Shown: positions 15,501 through 24,220, counted from the stretch's first letter. The stretch: 64,000 bases of DNA from Bugulina stolonifera (GCA_935421135.1 OW285190.1:17122501-17186500); one strand, 5' to 3'. Notes: generated by a model not told the origin, from the letters alone. Program-made: numbers and translations.

Positions 15501-18298
15501 AACATAACAATAATAATAATATAATTAGATATTTTAATTCTTTTAATATTTTAATTTATATATAATAAAAATATACTATTAATATTATCTTAGCTTTAAT
15601 AGGCTACTGCACTTTTCTCGCAAAGATTTTTATTTTAAATGCATTTGATTTTAAATAATTAATTTATAATGACAATAATTGTTGATCAGCTATTCAAAGT
15701 TGAAAATTTTAATTTATAAAATACACTTGCGCCTGTGGACTTTTTGTAAAAGATACAATCATGTAGTATTTTATAAATTAAAATTTTCAACTTTTAATAG
15801 CTGATCAACAATTATTGTCATTATAAATTAATTATTTAAAATCAAATACATTTAAAAGTGTTACAGTACTATTACTATCTAGTAGAACTTTATAACAACT
15901 ACAATAATTGTAGTTATTATAAAATTCTACTAGCTAGTAATAGTACTGTAACACTTTCACTCCTATTGCAAGTTGTAGTAACAGAAGTAGTAATGAGTAC
16001 TTGTAGCATGCTGCTATGTCTAATTTTTGCACTTCAGAGAGTGAAATTTTAAAATTTTCCGCTGCGCGTGCACTTGCGGGGGGTGCCCACACTCCACCCC
16101 CCGCACCCCCTCCCACCCAACTTTCTGCCTCCCCACTCAATTTTTCTAACCTACGCCCCTGTTAAGATTCTAAAGTTTTTAAACTGGTGATTTTTGCTGT
16201 ATTATTAAGCGTGAAGTTTTAAACTGAATAATTCATGAACACAATAAGTGTTTAGATAGGTTGCAAATTTTGATGTTAAACATTTCTTATGTACATGTAC
16301 ATGTATATACAATAGGTGTTATTTGTCACATAATTTATTTCTCCGACAGACTATACATCCTGGTTGTGAGTGAGTCCATAAATGAAAGTGATCATTGTAC
16401 CCAGGAAGCGCTAACCAGTTACAGAACGACCAGATCCAATAACGAAACTTGTTACATTGCTGCTGAAATACCAGCTACTTCTGTGGTTAGTGGTGGCTTC
16501 ACGATGGTTTTAGGTGATGAAACGGTCAACTATGGGAAGTTCTTGAACAGTCCACTCCGACAGGGTGTGACATACAAGGTCTCCATGGCTGTACATATCA
16601 TTAAGGTATTACTATACTATAGTATTTTATGGAGATACATGTACATGTACATAGATATGAAAACTATCGACATGGTGTAAGATGAAATAGAGGTTAAATT
16701 TAAAAGAATCTATAATTATGTGAATGTTAGTCTATTATTTTACAGGGAGAATCTGAGTTTTCGCAACTGATTACCAGCACAAATCCCTTCACAGGTTAGC
16801 AGATTTAAAACCCTATTCTTATAATCATTGCATCACTTAGGTAATTGTACTACGTGCATGAAGACGCGGCCAGTTTTAAATTCTGAATTATATTGTTTAT
16901 TATCCACTTAATATGGAGTTATCAGCTCAATATTTTGACAGTTCAAGAAAAAAGATGTCCAACGCCACCAGAAGTAGAAAACTCAGAAGTCTTTGGTACT
17001 GATACCTCATGGAAGATTAACACAACTATTATCTTCTCGTGTCAAGAAGGATATATTCGGAGTGGAGATTCTCAAATGATTTGCAGCATTGTGAATAAAA
17101 AGGCTATGTGGGTCGGGATTCTACCAACATGTGGTTCTGCGTCCAAAGAGCCAACTTCAGGTATTTGCACAATATTTCAGCAAAATTTTCAGCATAATTC
17201 CAAAGTATTGCATGAATTATGTTGGAAATCTTTCGAGCAAAAATTGTACAAAGTGAGTGACTAGCTGACATAAAATAGCATCTTTATTTTTGGGACATAT
17301 CGGCGTAATCACCTCAGCTACATGTAGGTGCAGCACTGTGCATTATTTCGATAGACTAAAGGTTGTATTTCAATTGAGGCAATTACGCAAAACAAACAAA
17401 AAAACCAAGTTCTGTTTCAACTGGAACTTCCATTTTCTGTCCAATATCTTAGCAGTACTTTCTCAATGTTGTTCACTTTTATTTCAAATTTTTTCAGCAA
17501 TCCACAGCTGTTTTACATTTTGACCTTCAGTTGGCGATTTCCACAACCGCACAGAAACTTTTCACATAGGTTTGAGGGCAAACAGCTCTTACTTAGAGCT
17601 GTTGCTGACCATATTTAGAGGATAAGTCAAACAATTTATAATGAATAGAGGGAACAATCAAACTTTCTAAAACTGTGTGAGCAGTCTTTGAAAAGTTGGT
17701 GGCCGCTGAAACAGCTTAGTGAGAATTTCTACTCAAATTGATGTTGTTTTTGGCAGAAATTTTTATGCTCCAATTTTTTTCCCGTACACCATGCATATGT
17801 ACTTGTAGACAAGAGATGCTATGCCAATATTTTGCTTCTTGCAGCTGACTGGTACAATTTCCACTATAGCAGCATTTATTGAGAAAGAATTAGTTTGTGT
17901 AGCGAGAACCCTATTATTTACCCACAGGAAATACTACAGAACTGATAGCAGAAATAGCAGGTGGTGTGGTGGTGCTGATTATAGTCATAGTCATCATCAT
18001 AGTCATCATCTATAGAAGGAGAGTCACGCCCCCAGAATCCACCTCAGAACTCAGAGTTCAGCAACCACCAGTTGGAGATGAATATGAGGAAATAAGATTA
18101 GCCTCGGTTCCTGTGTATGACAGACCAAGTAGTGCCTCACCAGGTTGCGCATTTGGGAGGGAGGAAGTGAAGATGCCCCCTCAATATGAAAGTTTGGACA
18201 TCATCAACAGAGAGAGTACAGCTGGATATGAGAAACTACCCATTCACTCAGGCAGCCAATCAGCTGCTTACATATATGAAAATAATATTAAAATATGA
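502..18298 (+). CDS. Gene A: F5/8-FN3-CCP transmembrane receptor with tyrosine-motif tail
   Basis: Predicted single-pass type I surface receptor. Exons placed by splice sites, phase and alignment with gene B: 502-568, 2063-2299, 2966-3193, 3447-3550, 3973-4120, 5505-5738, 6649-6876, 7394-7491, 7777-7984, 8884-8999, 9910-10078, 10351-10442, 10837-11044, 11370-11485, 12568-12736, 12833-12918, 13290-13509, 13896-13999, 14336-14516, 14680-14776, 16350-16605, 16746-16794, 16942-17160, 17928-18298. Domain order: signal peptide, F5/8, FN3, F5/8, six FN3, PTPRM-like membrane-proximal segment, Sushi, transmembrane helix, tail. Exon 7 carries an in-frame TGA and exon 8 lacks a GT donor, so a full-length product from all exons is impossible; joining 4120 to 8884 skips exons 6-9 and keeps frame. 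No catalytic domain is visible. Introns not listed separately hold nothing I recognise. Architecture is well supported; exact transcript and function are not. Confidence 0.85.
1647..1790 (+). pseudogene. Decayed F5/8 exon in intron 1 of gene A
   Basis: After a usable acceptor (TTGCAG) the sequence matches the start of the functional F5/8 exons (TTPTNIALDKATESSSPSY) and then reaches an in-frame TAG at about 1711-1713; downstream similarity fades and no good donor is seen. This is a broken third copy of the first F5/8 half-exon, probably not spliced in. Confidence 0.65.
2063..3193 (+). CDS. Gene A exons 2-3: F5/8 type C (fucolectin-like) domain 1
   Basis: Two phase 1-1 exons (2063-2299, 2966-3193) together make one discoidin-type lectin domain of about 155 residues. 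The first half has the hallmark NIAKGKDTASSSPS start, a NPSVVVDGVTEDSS segment and HHWRVDLGSQYFITDVKVYT; the second ends with VAVRVPLSRQLVLTEVEVYG. This pattern is typical of eel-fucolectin/tachylectin-4-like F5/8 domains, which bind fucosylated glycans in several animals; binding here is untested. The cysteine pair in NCADCFYIG is conserved in every copy in the window. Confidence 0.85.
3447..4120 (+). CDS. Gene A exons 4-5: FN3 domain
   Basis: Exon 4 (3447-3550) carries the N-terminal FN3 strands, with the core Trp in ITLRWNHP, and ends in phase 0; exon 5 (3973-4120) carries the rest (YKCGNTAWKY through ICRVRVKDVA) and ends in phase 1. The same exon pair follows both F5/8 domains in gene B (29826-30400 and 41465-42039), so F5/8 plus FN3 forms a duplicated unit. 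Confidence 0.75.
4179..4616. mobile_element. 438-bp MITE with 20-bp perfect terminal inverted repeats
   Basis: The ends are CAGTGGAACTTGCTTAATTC and its exact reverse complement. The CAGTGGAAC-type terminus and small size suggest a non-autonomous pogo/Tigger-like element. A TA precedes the left end but TG follows the right end, so a clean TA duplication is not seen. It lies in intron 5 of gene A and has no coding capacity. Confidence 0.75.
4867..5080. repeat. Dispersed repeat, copy 1
   Basis: Diverged relative of 55640-55830: both share a CTTCACTCACC block followed by AGTTCATGAAGATAAGGT, then AGTCT and CCAAT blocks, and end near ACTATATAACAT. Family unknown. Confidence 0.55.
5505..6876 (+). 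pseudogene. Gene A exons 6-7: F5/8 domain 2, with premature stop
   Basis: Exon 6 (5505-5738) is open and conserved (NIARGKNTAASSSPSYHG, HYWRVDLGNQYFITQVKLY). Exon 7 (6649-6876) aligns throughout with the other second-half exons, but the conserved DQWN motif reads CAG TGA AAT: TGG to TGA at 6738-6740. Splice sites of both exons look intact. If included, the product would be truncated to a secreted F5/8-FN3-partial F5/8 fragment; otherwise the transcript is a target of nonsense-mediated decay. Confidence 0.75.
7394..7984 (+). CDS. Gene A exons 8-9: FN3 domain, damaged donor
   Basis: Exon 8 (7394-7491) encodes PAGISVGSPTKTQHAGRWRY and ends at TGGAAT, where its gene B counterpart (43949-44046) has AGT|GTATGT; here the next bases are GAAAAT, so the expected GT donor is absent. 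Exon 9 (7777-7984) is intact, ending in phase 1 at TTGC|GTAAGT. This FN3 may therefore be skipped with exons 6-7, or use a weak donor at about 7500. Confidence 0.65.
8884..10078 (+). CDS. Gene A exons 10-11: FN3 domain
   Basis: Exon 8884-8999 (PQVAPRNFQLTAVSPRCVSL then SWDPVQYPNG) and exon 9910-10078 (YNCQSEGWKSIPENKMVCGY ... CKIRARRGSNSAGNR) form the first of the 'PQVAPRNF' class of FN3. The class recurs at least seven times across genes A and B with very high similarity. Cysteines at the ends of the second exon may form a domain-specific disulfide. Confidence 0.8.
10351..11044 (+). CDS. Gene A exons 12-13: FN3 domain
   Basis: Exons 10351-10442 (SGRKRWRYLVSWQ) and 10837-11044 (SGYNCETSSPKYKLEIDGNT ... 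VSVKLWLIYVTGELST) form the second, 'GRKRWRY' FN3 class that alternates with the PQVAPRNF class. It is the ortholog-like partner of gene B exons 47965-48056 and 48367-48574. Confidence 0.8.
11370..12736 (+). CDS. Gene A exons 14-15: FN3 domain
   Basis: Exon 11370-11485 (PQVAPRNFQLTAVSSYCVSL, SWDPVWYPNG) joins across a 1.08-kb intron to 12568-12736 (MRCKDNTWSHIPPSKRVCGY ... CEIRARRGSNSDDNR). The ATG at 12568 is an internal Met, not a start: an acceptor TATAG precedes it directly. Counterpart in gene B: 53655-53770 plus 54369-54537. Confidence 0.8.
12833..13509 (+). CDS. Gene A exons 16-17: FN3 domain
   Basis: Exons 12833-12918 (TPEVAVTEEIMNMMERDRIK ... ITWK) and 13290-13509 (CESILYYNLTVEL ... 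LDPYTNYTLILIAVNN). The YTNYTLILIAVNN segment is a classical FN3 F-strand pattern (Y-x-L/V-x-V-x-A-x-N). Counterpart in gene B at 57144-57583. Part of exon 17 is duplicated in inverted orientation at 33640-34630. Confidence 0.8.
13896..14516 (+). CDS. Gene A exons 18-19: FN3 domain (last)
   Basis: Exon 13896-13999 (PYSGPGLELEFNSSCVFSYI ... EPNGVITHYQ) and 14336-14516 (VSCNYTTSETSSYTNVSV ... IECRVKAVNIAGESPVTS). CRVKAVNIAGESP is a textbook FN3 end. Gene B counterpart: 58210-58316 and 58585-58765. An inverted copy of both exons lies at about 32630-33250. Confidence 0.82.
14178..14276. repeat. 25-bp tandem repeat, four copies
   Basis: Four near-identical units around GGAACCCATGCTACATTTGG in intron 18 of gene A. 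The inverted copy at 32868-32962 retains the array with G/A changes, so it predates the inverted duplication. Confidence 0.85.
14680..16794 (+). CDS. Gene A exons 20-22: PTPRM-like membrane-proximal domain
   Basis: Exons 14680-14776, 16350-16605 and 16746-16794 encode a segment of about 134 residues: LYILVVSESINESDHC, then CYIAAEIPATSVVSGGF, then LGDETVNYGKFLNSPLRQGV and TYKVSMAV. The order 'Y-I-A-A-E, LGD--Y--F-N-PL--G--Y' is that of the membrane-proximal ectodomain of receptor tyrosine phosphatases of the mu/kappa group. Gene B has the same three exons. The identity is from recalled family pattern, so a profile comparison would settle it. Confidence 0.7.
15632..15858. repeat. Long palindrome, arms of about 92 bp
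   Basis: Arm 15632-15724 is nearly the perfect reverse complement of 15766-15858, separated by a loop of about 41 bp. AT-rich; nested inside the TTAA-flanked element. Could be a nested MITE or a fold-back end. Confidence 0.8.
15858..15954. repeat. Second palindrome, arms of about 43 bp
   Basis: Starts GTGTTACAGTACTATTACTA and ends with its complement TAGTAATAGTACTGTAACAC around a short ACAATAATTGT centre. It abuts the previous palindrome directly. Confidence 0.8.
16942..17160 (+). CDS. Gene A exon 23: Sushi/CCP domain
   Basis: A single phase 1-1 exon holds a complete complement-control-protein module: four cysteines in RCPTPPEVEN, TTIIFSCQEGY, SQMICSI and WVGILPTC, with the conserved Trp before the last Cys and the Gly-Tyr after the second. 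Such one-exon, phase 1-1 Sushi modules are common in animals. It sits between the membrane-proximal segment and the membrane, an unusual place relative to receptor phosphatases. Gene B has the same exon at 61292-61522. Confidence 0.9.
17928..18298 (+). CDS. Gene A exon 24: transmembrane helix and ITAM-like cytoplasmic tail
   Basis: Final exon, acceptor CCCACAG, phase 1, 122 complete codons, stop TGA 18296-18298. It encodes a short stalk, a helix of aliphatic residues (GVVVLIIVIVIIIVIIY), a stop-transfer YRRR, and a tail of about 85 residues. The tail holds YEEI (Src-family SH2 consensus), YDRP (Y-x-x-P, Crk-type), YESL and YEKL spaced by ten residues (fits YxxL-x(6-12)-YxxL of ITAMs), and YENN (Y-x-N, Grb2-type). 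Motif meanings come from vertebrate SH2 specificity; phosphorylation is not shown. No enzyme domain follows before the stop. Confidence 0.88.
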
Positions 18299-18354
18299 TA
18301 ATATAATTTTTTACACATCTAGGAATAATATCTATGTGATTTTCCTGAGTCCAA

Positions 18355-18360
18355 ATTAAA
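18355..18360 (+). terminator. Possible polyadenylation signal of gene A (ATTAAA)
   Basis: ATTAAA lies 57 bases after the stop codon of gene A. It is the common variant of AATAAA; the cleavage site is not determined. Confidence 0.35.
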
Positions 18361-18443
18361 GCACATACATGTATCACAGACAGTTTACAATGTAATTAGT
18401 TTGAAACAAATGCTGATCAAAGTAGGTCACCAACATAGTAATA

Positions 18444-18543
18444 CTTGGTAGCTCTTGGTAGCTCTTGGTAGCTCTTGGTAGCTCTTGGTAGCTCTTGGTA
18501 GCTCTTGGTAGCTCTTGGTAGCTCTTGGTAGCTCTTGGTAGCT
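18444..18543. repeat. 10-bp tandem repeat (CTTGGTAGCT), ten copies
   Basis: Perfect repetition of the decamer 146 bases past the end of gene A. Intergenic; no coding meaning. Confidence 0.95.
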
Positions 18544-20012
18544 TCTTCATATCTAACCAACATTCACCCCTGTAGGTTTTCTAAAAACTGTCTGATTCTA
18601 CAGCACCAAATGCTTAGTTATATAATAGTAGAAATATCACATGTATCCTAAAGGTAACCACATGTACATATACATGGTCAATGTATTCAGCCTTGTCAAT
18701 TTAGAGTTACATGTATCTACTCAGAAACATAAGTACATTATTATATTGATAATATTACAATCTAGTGCTAGTGGTAGTTTATGACATCATTGATCTGATT
18801 TAAATATAGATGTTAATTCTTAATTCTGAATAAAATACTATAACTATGATAGAATAAAGCATACTTTAACCATAATTAATTAGTAACCTTCCCCCCCCCC
18901 CCTCCCATAATGCTGACCACTGCTCTCACCATCTGCAATATAATAAGGTAAAAAGCTTTTCAATCTAGATAAAACCCTTTCTAGCTCCACAGTAGTGCCC
19001 TGTGAGCATAGGCTGACCAACCTAGTGGTGACTCTATCTTTATAAGAGGTGACTCTGCATTACACTGATTATTAATAGTTAAGGTGAGTAAGTAGCTTTT
19101 AGCCACCAACAGAATGGAAAACACTGGAATAGTCAGAGTGGTGAGCATTAGGTTTCACAACTGAATATAGAGCTAAATAGAATGGTGTAGCACTGAAAGC
19201 TATCATTATGAGGTAGTTAGTGAACTGGTGTGCTCACTAAACTCCTTTGTTTACATGATGTAATTTAGAATTCACATTAGTTTGTGTGTTCACTGAGCCA
19301 TAAGTTACGTTCTATTCACCACTCATTATTACCTAAAGTCAACTAATCTACCTACAGTGTACATGTATGATCTGTTTACAGACACACAAGTCAGTAGTTT
19401 TTGTGCACATTCAATGAGTCGTGAACTGACAACTCTAACAGGTAGTACAAAACTTAGTAATTGAGAGTTGTCCCATCATAGCATGGGCAAACAACTACTA
19501 AATACTACATTGAGAGCTAAGAACCACCTAGCTGGTTGTACATGTTACAAATTATATGCTGATTACAAGCCCAGTAGCTTTGTTACATAACAATAGAGAG
19601 CATTGCTGCTTCGATCTCTAAGGCATGTAGATCTGTGGAGTTGCTGGCCCTGCAGTAATATTCCTGCAGTCGTCCTCCAACATTTCCCAGGCAATCAGTT
19701 TGAATCTGTCACCAGCAAGTTAACTACTACTAGCCCTGCAGCCCTGAATTAGTATCAGCTCCTCCAAGGGAACGTAGTACTTTGTATTCTGTTATGATCT
19801 CATAGTGTTGTGAGTAATGCTAACTAATCTTATCTATATATTTCATACATTACAGTGTTTGTTTGAACATGCACACATTTTACTGTATGTAAAGTACATG
19901 TAAGGCTAGAAAGACCTGTTGTGGTAGTTCACATCTATTGAAGAGAATATTGTCATTCAATAATAACTTGCTGTATAAAATTAATAATGCAGGTAAATAA
20001 TAACAACACATG

Positions 20013-20095
20013 AGCTGCCGTGGCATAGTGGTAAGGGCTCTGGACTTCCATGTGGGAGTCCCAAGTTTGATTCCCACAAGGGTTAGATCACCACT
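20013..20095 (+). repeat. tRNA-derived SINE head
   Basis: Contains an A-box-like GTGGCATAGTGGTAAGGGC and a B-box-like AGTTTGATTCCC at tRNA spacing, as in many animal SINEs. The intervening part folds as a GGACTTCC/GGGAGTCC hairpin rather than a proper anticodon arm, so this is a tRNA relic and not a functional tRNA. Confidence 0.6.
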
Positions 20096-20689
20096 CACTT
20101 ACCTGCGATTAATAGTGGCAAGTAAAAACTATTATAGTTACATGATTGTACAAAGTAGGCTATAATAGGCCTAAGATTATGTGAGGTAGATAAATATACT
20201 TCTTTGAAAGTTCAACTTAACAGCCTGTTATCCTATCTCTATTGTGTGCTTATTTTAGCATTGCAAAATAATAATCTGGTCAATAAAACAGCCACATAAA
20301 CTATGCTGCTATTACATGTTTGAATGACTTGTTTGTCTAATGGTTGGCCTAGGTTTTTCTGCCTTTCAAAATAACAATTTCATTAAGTTACATATTATAT
20401 TGTTTGTGGAACAGAGTAGTCTTTTATTGCTTTCATTCATTATACTAATTGGTGCCATTAGTTCCATTGAAGTCTATTTTAAGTTTATCTTTCCATCAAT
20501 TCTCTATTATTTTTATTCTCTCAACCTACAGTGTTTATTCGTCCTGTCGAACACATACAATGTATATTTGCTTCATTCTAATAGCAAACTAAATACAAAT
20601 ATTATTACGTTCAGTGGCACACACTTGTTCATTATAATACTAAGACGTATAATACTTACATGCATGTTTGTATAAGCTTATAATTATAT

Positions 20690-20850
20690 ATAGACAAGGA
20701 AGTTAGCACAGTGTATTATGTTGATGCAGCAATCCTATTGGCTGATGACAGCAGTGTACTAGCTGACATAAGTAGGGGAAGATATAATTACCTGGGTACC
20801 TGGGAACACCTTTTACTTTACTCACTGCTTGACTTCCTGGAAAGTTTTCT
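20690..20850. repeat. Promoter-like block, intergenic copy 1
   Basis: Shares with 21932-22075 the order ACAAGGAAGT, CTATTGGCTGA (an inverted CCAAT box), TTACCTGG and CTTCCTGGAA or CTCCCTGGAA. No gene starts visibly next to it. Confidence 0.4.
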
Positions 20851-21931
20851 CTCTTGGAAATGAAATAAAATAAACAAGAGTTTGAGCAGCTTTATCCCAA
20901 CAACATCGACATATAATATCTGGTCGCAACACCTATGCCTGTTAGAGGTGATACTCTATAAATTATATGGGTCTATAATGATTGACACTGCGTTATGTAT
21001 CCATGAGGCTGACTAGTTGAAACCATAACTAGTTACTAGTTTGTTAGTAGTTGTGTTCTCTTGCAGATATTAACATCACACCACAGCAGAATAGTTTAGG
21101 AGTTGTCATATCTCTATCTTGAAGAGATCTGCTGTACAATGAAGCCTGCATCCCTCTTTTTTATTATACACATAATATACACACTCTCAAGAACGCAACA
21201 GCAATGAAGCAGCTCCAATACCCTATTTTTAGTCTGGAAACATAGCTGCATCAAACTTTCTCATTGTCCCCAAATTATTGCTATGATTTTTCTCAGCTGT
21301 CTCATGTTTGTAATTTAGAGAGTGCTGCCAGGTATCAGTATTAACCTATAGCTACATGTAGACATGGTAGAGCTGATTGCAAAGTATTACATTTATCCAA
21401 TTAATTATTGGGATTAGTGCAGTGATTACCATAATAATATGATTCTAGTAATTGATAGCAAAACTGACTGGATTACTTATAATTTTCTGTCTTGATACTT
21501 GAGTAGGATACATAATAGTGCTTAATACTATGGGCTAATATAAGTTTAGCTTAGGGTTTATCTTGCCTCTAAAATATTTTATAAGCCAACAAGAAATAAC
21601 ATAAATGTTGGTGGCTCTATAAATAATGGGACTCAGCAACAACACTAGCTAAAACCAAATATTTACTCAAGAGATTAATAGAAACATGGAATATAGGATC
21701 CCAGTCTAATTGATGTCACCATTATCATGGGTTGAGGGCTACCCACAAAAAGCAAACATTGAAGCATTGAAGATAAGTTATCTATTCTTATGTTTACAAA
21801 GTACAAAGGCTATCATATTGCTGTTTGGTACACTATGTGTTCAGCTACCTTTAGCTACCAATATCTACAATGTAAATAGTGCAGCGTACAGCATGTGCAT
21901 AGCATTAGCCAATACCATTAAGTTAATAAAA

Positions 21932-22075
21932 GTGAACAAGGAAGTAACACAACATCACATACTAGAGTATGGTATGCTGACATAAGCAGTCTATTGGCTG
22001 ACAGAACTAAGGAAGCTGTTACCTGGACACAGCTTTTATCTTGTTCATTAGATGACTCCCTGGAATAGGTTTAGG
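21932..22075. repeat. Promoter-like block, intergenic copy 2
   Basis: Begins GTGAACAAGGAAGTA and continues to TCACATACTAGAG, very close to the block upstream of gene B (GTGAACAAGGAAGTAGTCAC at 24272 on). Probably the relic promoter of a lost paralog, or a duplicated enhancer. Confidence 0.45.
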
Positions 22076-22482
22076 TGAACGAAAGGTGACTGAGCACCTA
22101 TCTGCATGCCTTTAACAATACTTTAACAAAATACCATTTTTGTGCACTGGCTCATGCCTCTGCATAGTAGTATCCGGACAAGTTGATAAATTGACTGTGT
22201 TCTATCTTCATTATAAAAAATATTATTATACATTGGACTTGTACTACATGTAGTGTACTAATTGTGTCATTTCGTTCCCATTATCCCCCATCTTGCTGTA
22301 ATTTGTAATAACTACCCATAGCAGCCAGAAGTTGTTTATTCAGTGGCAGTACCAGTGCTGTCTTGTGATGTGTGACTCTTGTTTTATCTTACTGATAGCA
22401 TCATTATACACAAACTTTGTGCAACTTCTAAAGTATATGCTTACATGTAGGTAGGTTGAAATTTGACTAGAGGTTTATCATA

Positions 22483-22766
22483 ATCATGATCAGGGCTGTT
22501 ACAACTATTTTTGGCTGAGGGGGCAAAAAGCCCGACAGATACTAAAAATAGCTTAAAATGTTCTCTAACAAATTTCAGTCGAATATGCAGGACCACAGGC
22601 CGCTTATACTGTCTTTTAGACTATAACACTGCCCATAACTGTGTGATCAATGTGTACAAAGGTCACCTTTGGAGAATTTATGCCAACAATTTTTTGCTTT
22701 TGGACAGATTTCTGGGGTGGCAAATGCCCACCTTGCCCCCCTGGTTGTTACAGCCCTGATCATGAT
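22483..22766. mobile_element. hAT-type MITE with 8-bp target duplication
   Basis: Inverted ends begin CAGGGCTGTTACAAC on the left and CAGGGCTGTAACAAC on the right (one mismatch), flanked on both sides by ATCATGAT, which is an 8-bp target duplication and itself a palindrome. Length of the element without duplications is 268 bp. An open frame at 22511-22759 is fortuitous. Confidence 0.8.
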
Positions 22767-23139
22767 AAAATATCTATTGTGCTGATATTTTAACTTTGCA
22801 AGAAAATATTACGTGTGTTAAGCTTATCTAATAAACACACAATAGTGTTGTATTGGCCACTTCCCTGTGTGAGCTTATCCTATTTCACTGTGATAGCTTT
22901 GACTGTGGAGAATTCTACATGTATGTAATAGCTAAGATGTTTGGAGACCAAACAATTCTGTGTTAAACAACTAATATTTTCCATAGATTTGAGACAGGAT
23001 ATAAGTCCGTCTACCACTTACCATCTACTATCAGTAAATAATGTGAATTTATCTTTGTACCTAGGATGAAATCCCATTCTACAGGTCGGTTTCCACTCAG
23101 CAGGTCCTACCTCCAGGCCACCTGCAGGCTACCTACAGG

Positions 23140-23300
23140 TGACCTGGAGACAGCCTGGGGTGTACTGGAGACAGCCTGGGGTGTACTGGAGACAGCCTGG
23201 GGTGTGCCTGGGGTATAATCCTGGGGTGTACTGCACACAGCCTGAGGTATACTGGGGTGTGCCAGGTGCCTGGGGTATGCTTGGGGTATGCCTGGGGTAT
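23140..23300. repeat. 21-bp minisatellite
   Basis: Three exact units of CTGGAGACAGCCTGGGGTGTA followed by degenerate units of TGCCTGGGGTAT type. G-rich on the + strand. It opens several overlapping minus-strand frames because the unit is a multiple of three; none is a real gene. Confidence 0.85.
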
Positions 23301-24220
23301 AGGCCCAACATATAAATTCAGGTTGAGAACATTCATTGTACAACTGACGTTGTACTATACAACATTGTATAGTCAGTGAAATATTGTTAAACTTTGTAAA
23401 TCCATGTGTAGGATAGTAACTGCAAACCCAGCTGGATCGTGTAGCCTGTGTTAGCTGATGATAAAATTCTATCTTTGTTGAATCCAAGACACTAATTGAG
23501 TACAGAGGTCAAGTTTAGCTTTAAGTTCATAAAAAGACTATTCTGCTTTGGTAAAGCTAACTAACATACAAGGTGGATGTACAATACAGTCATTTTATAT
23601 TATAATACAATTATCCCAATGATAATTGATAACACTGCAAGTTAGCTCCAAATTATGTTAGAGGAAAGAAACATTGTAGCTACATGTAAGTAGCCTAAAG
23701 GCATAATCTGTACAGCTTTGGGATGGATACTTTTCAAACAAACGTCCTGTTTTGAAATATCCCTTTGGCTTCACTCTAATCAACAACCATAGACATGTAG
23801 CATGCATTTCAGTGTAGCCCCTGATCATGCACATGAATTGAGGAGTAGCATACCCCACTCCCACTACAAGTAGGGTTATTAGGCTAAAATAAAAACACAC
23901 TGCATAGTCATAGTGCAAGCCTATCAGATACCAAGTCAACATTAGCATTTGCTCTGTAGATATTTAGTTATTGTTTGAAGAAAACAAAAACTTAGATTTT
24001 GCTTCATTCAAAATTGCACAATGAAAACAAGTTTGAGTGCTGTTTAAACAATGAATGGGAATTGTGAAGTATAGCCAGATATTCTATAGGAATAAAAGTT
24101 GTCACACTGCAAAGGCTATGAGGTGCTAGTTAATTCAAGGAGGAAGTTTGGATAGGATTACTGTGATTTAACTTAACACACCGTGGGCTCTGGGCTCAGT
24201 AAAGTCAATGTTTTTGTTTT

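Larger units (their letters stand above)
14797..16161. mobile_element. 1.37-kb non-autonomous insertion flanked by TTAA
   Basis: Ends CAGGGGCG and CGCCCCTG are inverted, each flanked by TTAA (14793-14796 and 16162-16165). The inverted partial copy of gene A at 32313-34864 carries the empty site, with a single TTAA at the equivalent point, which proves an insertion (or excision). TTAA duplication is the piggyBac signature, though a CAGGGGCG end is more like other DNA transposons. No ORF of note inside; the interior holds two long palindromes. Confidence 0.8.
18361..24129. other. Intergenic region between genes A and B
   Basis: No convincing exons. It holds the 10-bp repeat, a C-tract (about 18892-18902), a tRNA-like SINE (20013-20095), two related promoter-like blocks (20690-20850 and 21932-22075), a hAT MITE (22483-22766) and a 21-bp minisatellite (23140-23300). 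Small open frames here, such as an AT-rich hydrophobic one at 20340-20675, lack support. Confidence 0.6.

Noticed and set aside
14797..16161. hAT classification of the insertion from its CAGGGGCG ends
   Set aside because: The flanks share only TTAA, and the empty site in the inverted copy fits a 4-bp, not an 8-bp, duplication.
20013..20095. Functional tRNA gene
   Set aside because: A and B boxes are recognisable but acceptor, anticodon and T stems do not pair as a tRNA; taken as a SINE head.
20340..20675. 111-residue hydrophobic frame
   Set aside because: AT-rich sequence gives Ile/Leu/Phe-rich translation by chance; no splice or homology support.
23107..23487. Minus-strand frames with TPQAVSSTPQAV repeats
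   Set aside because: Product of the 21-bp minisatellite, which keeps three overlapping frames open; no gene structure around it.
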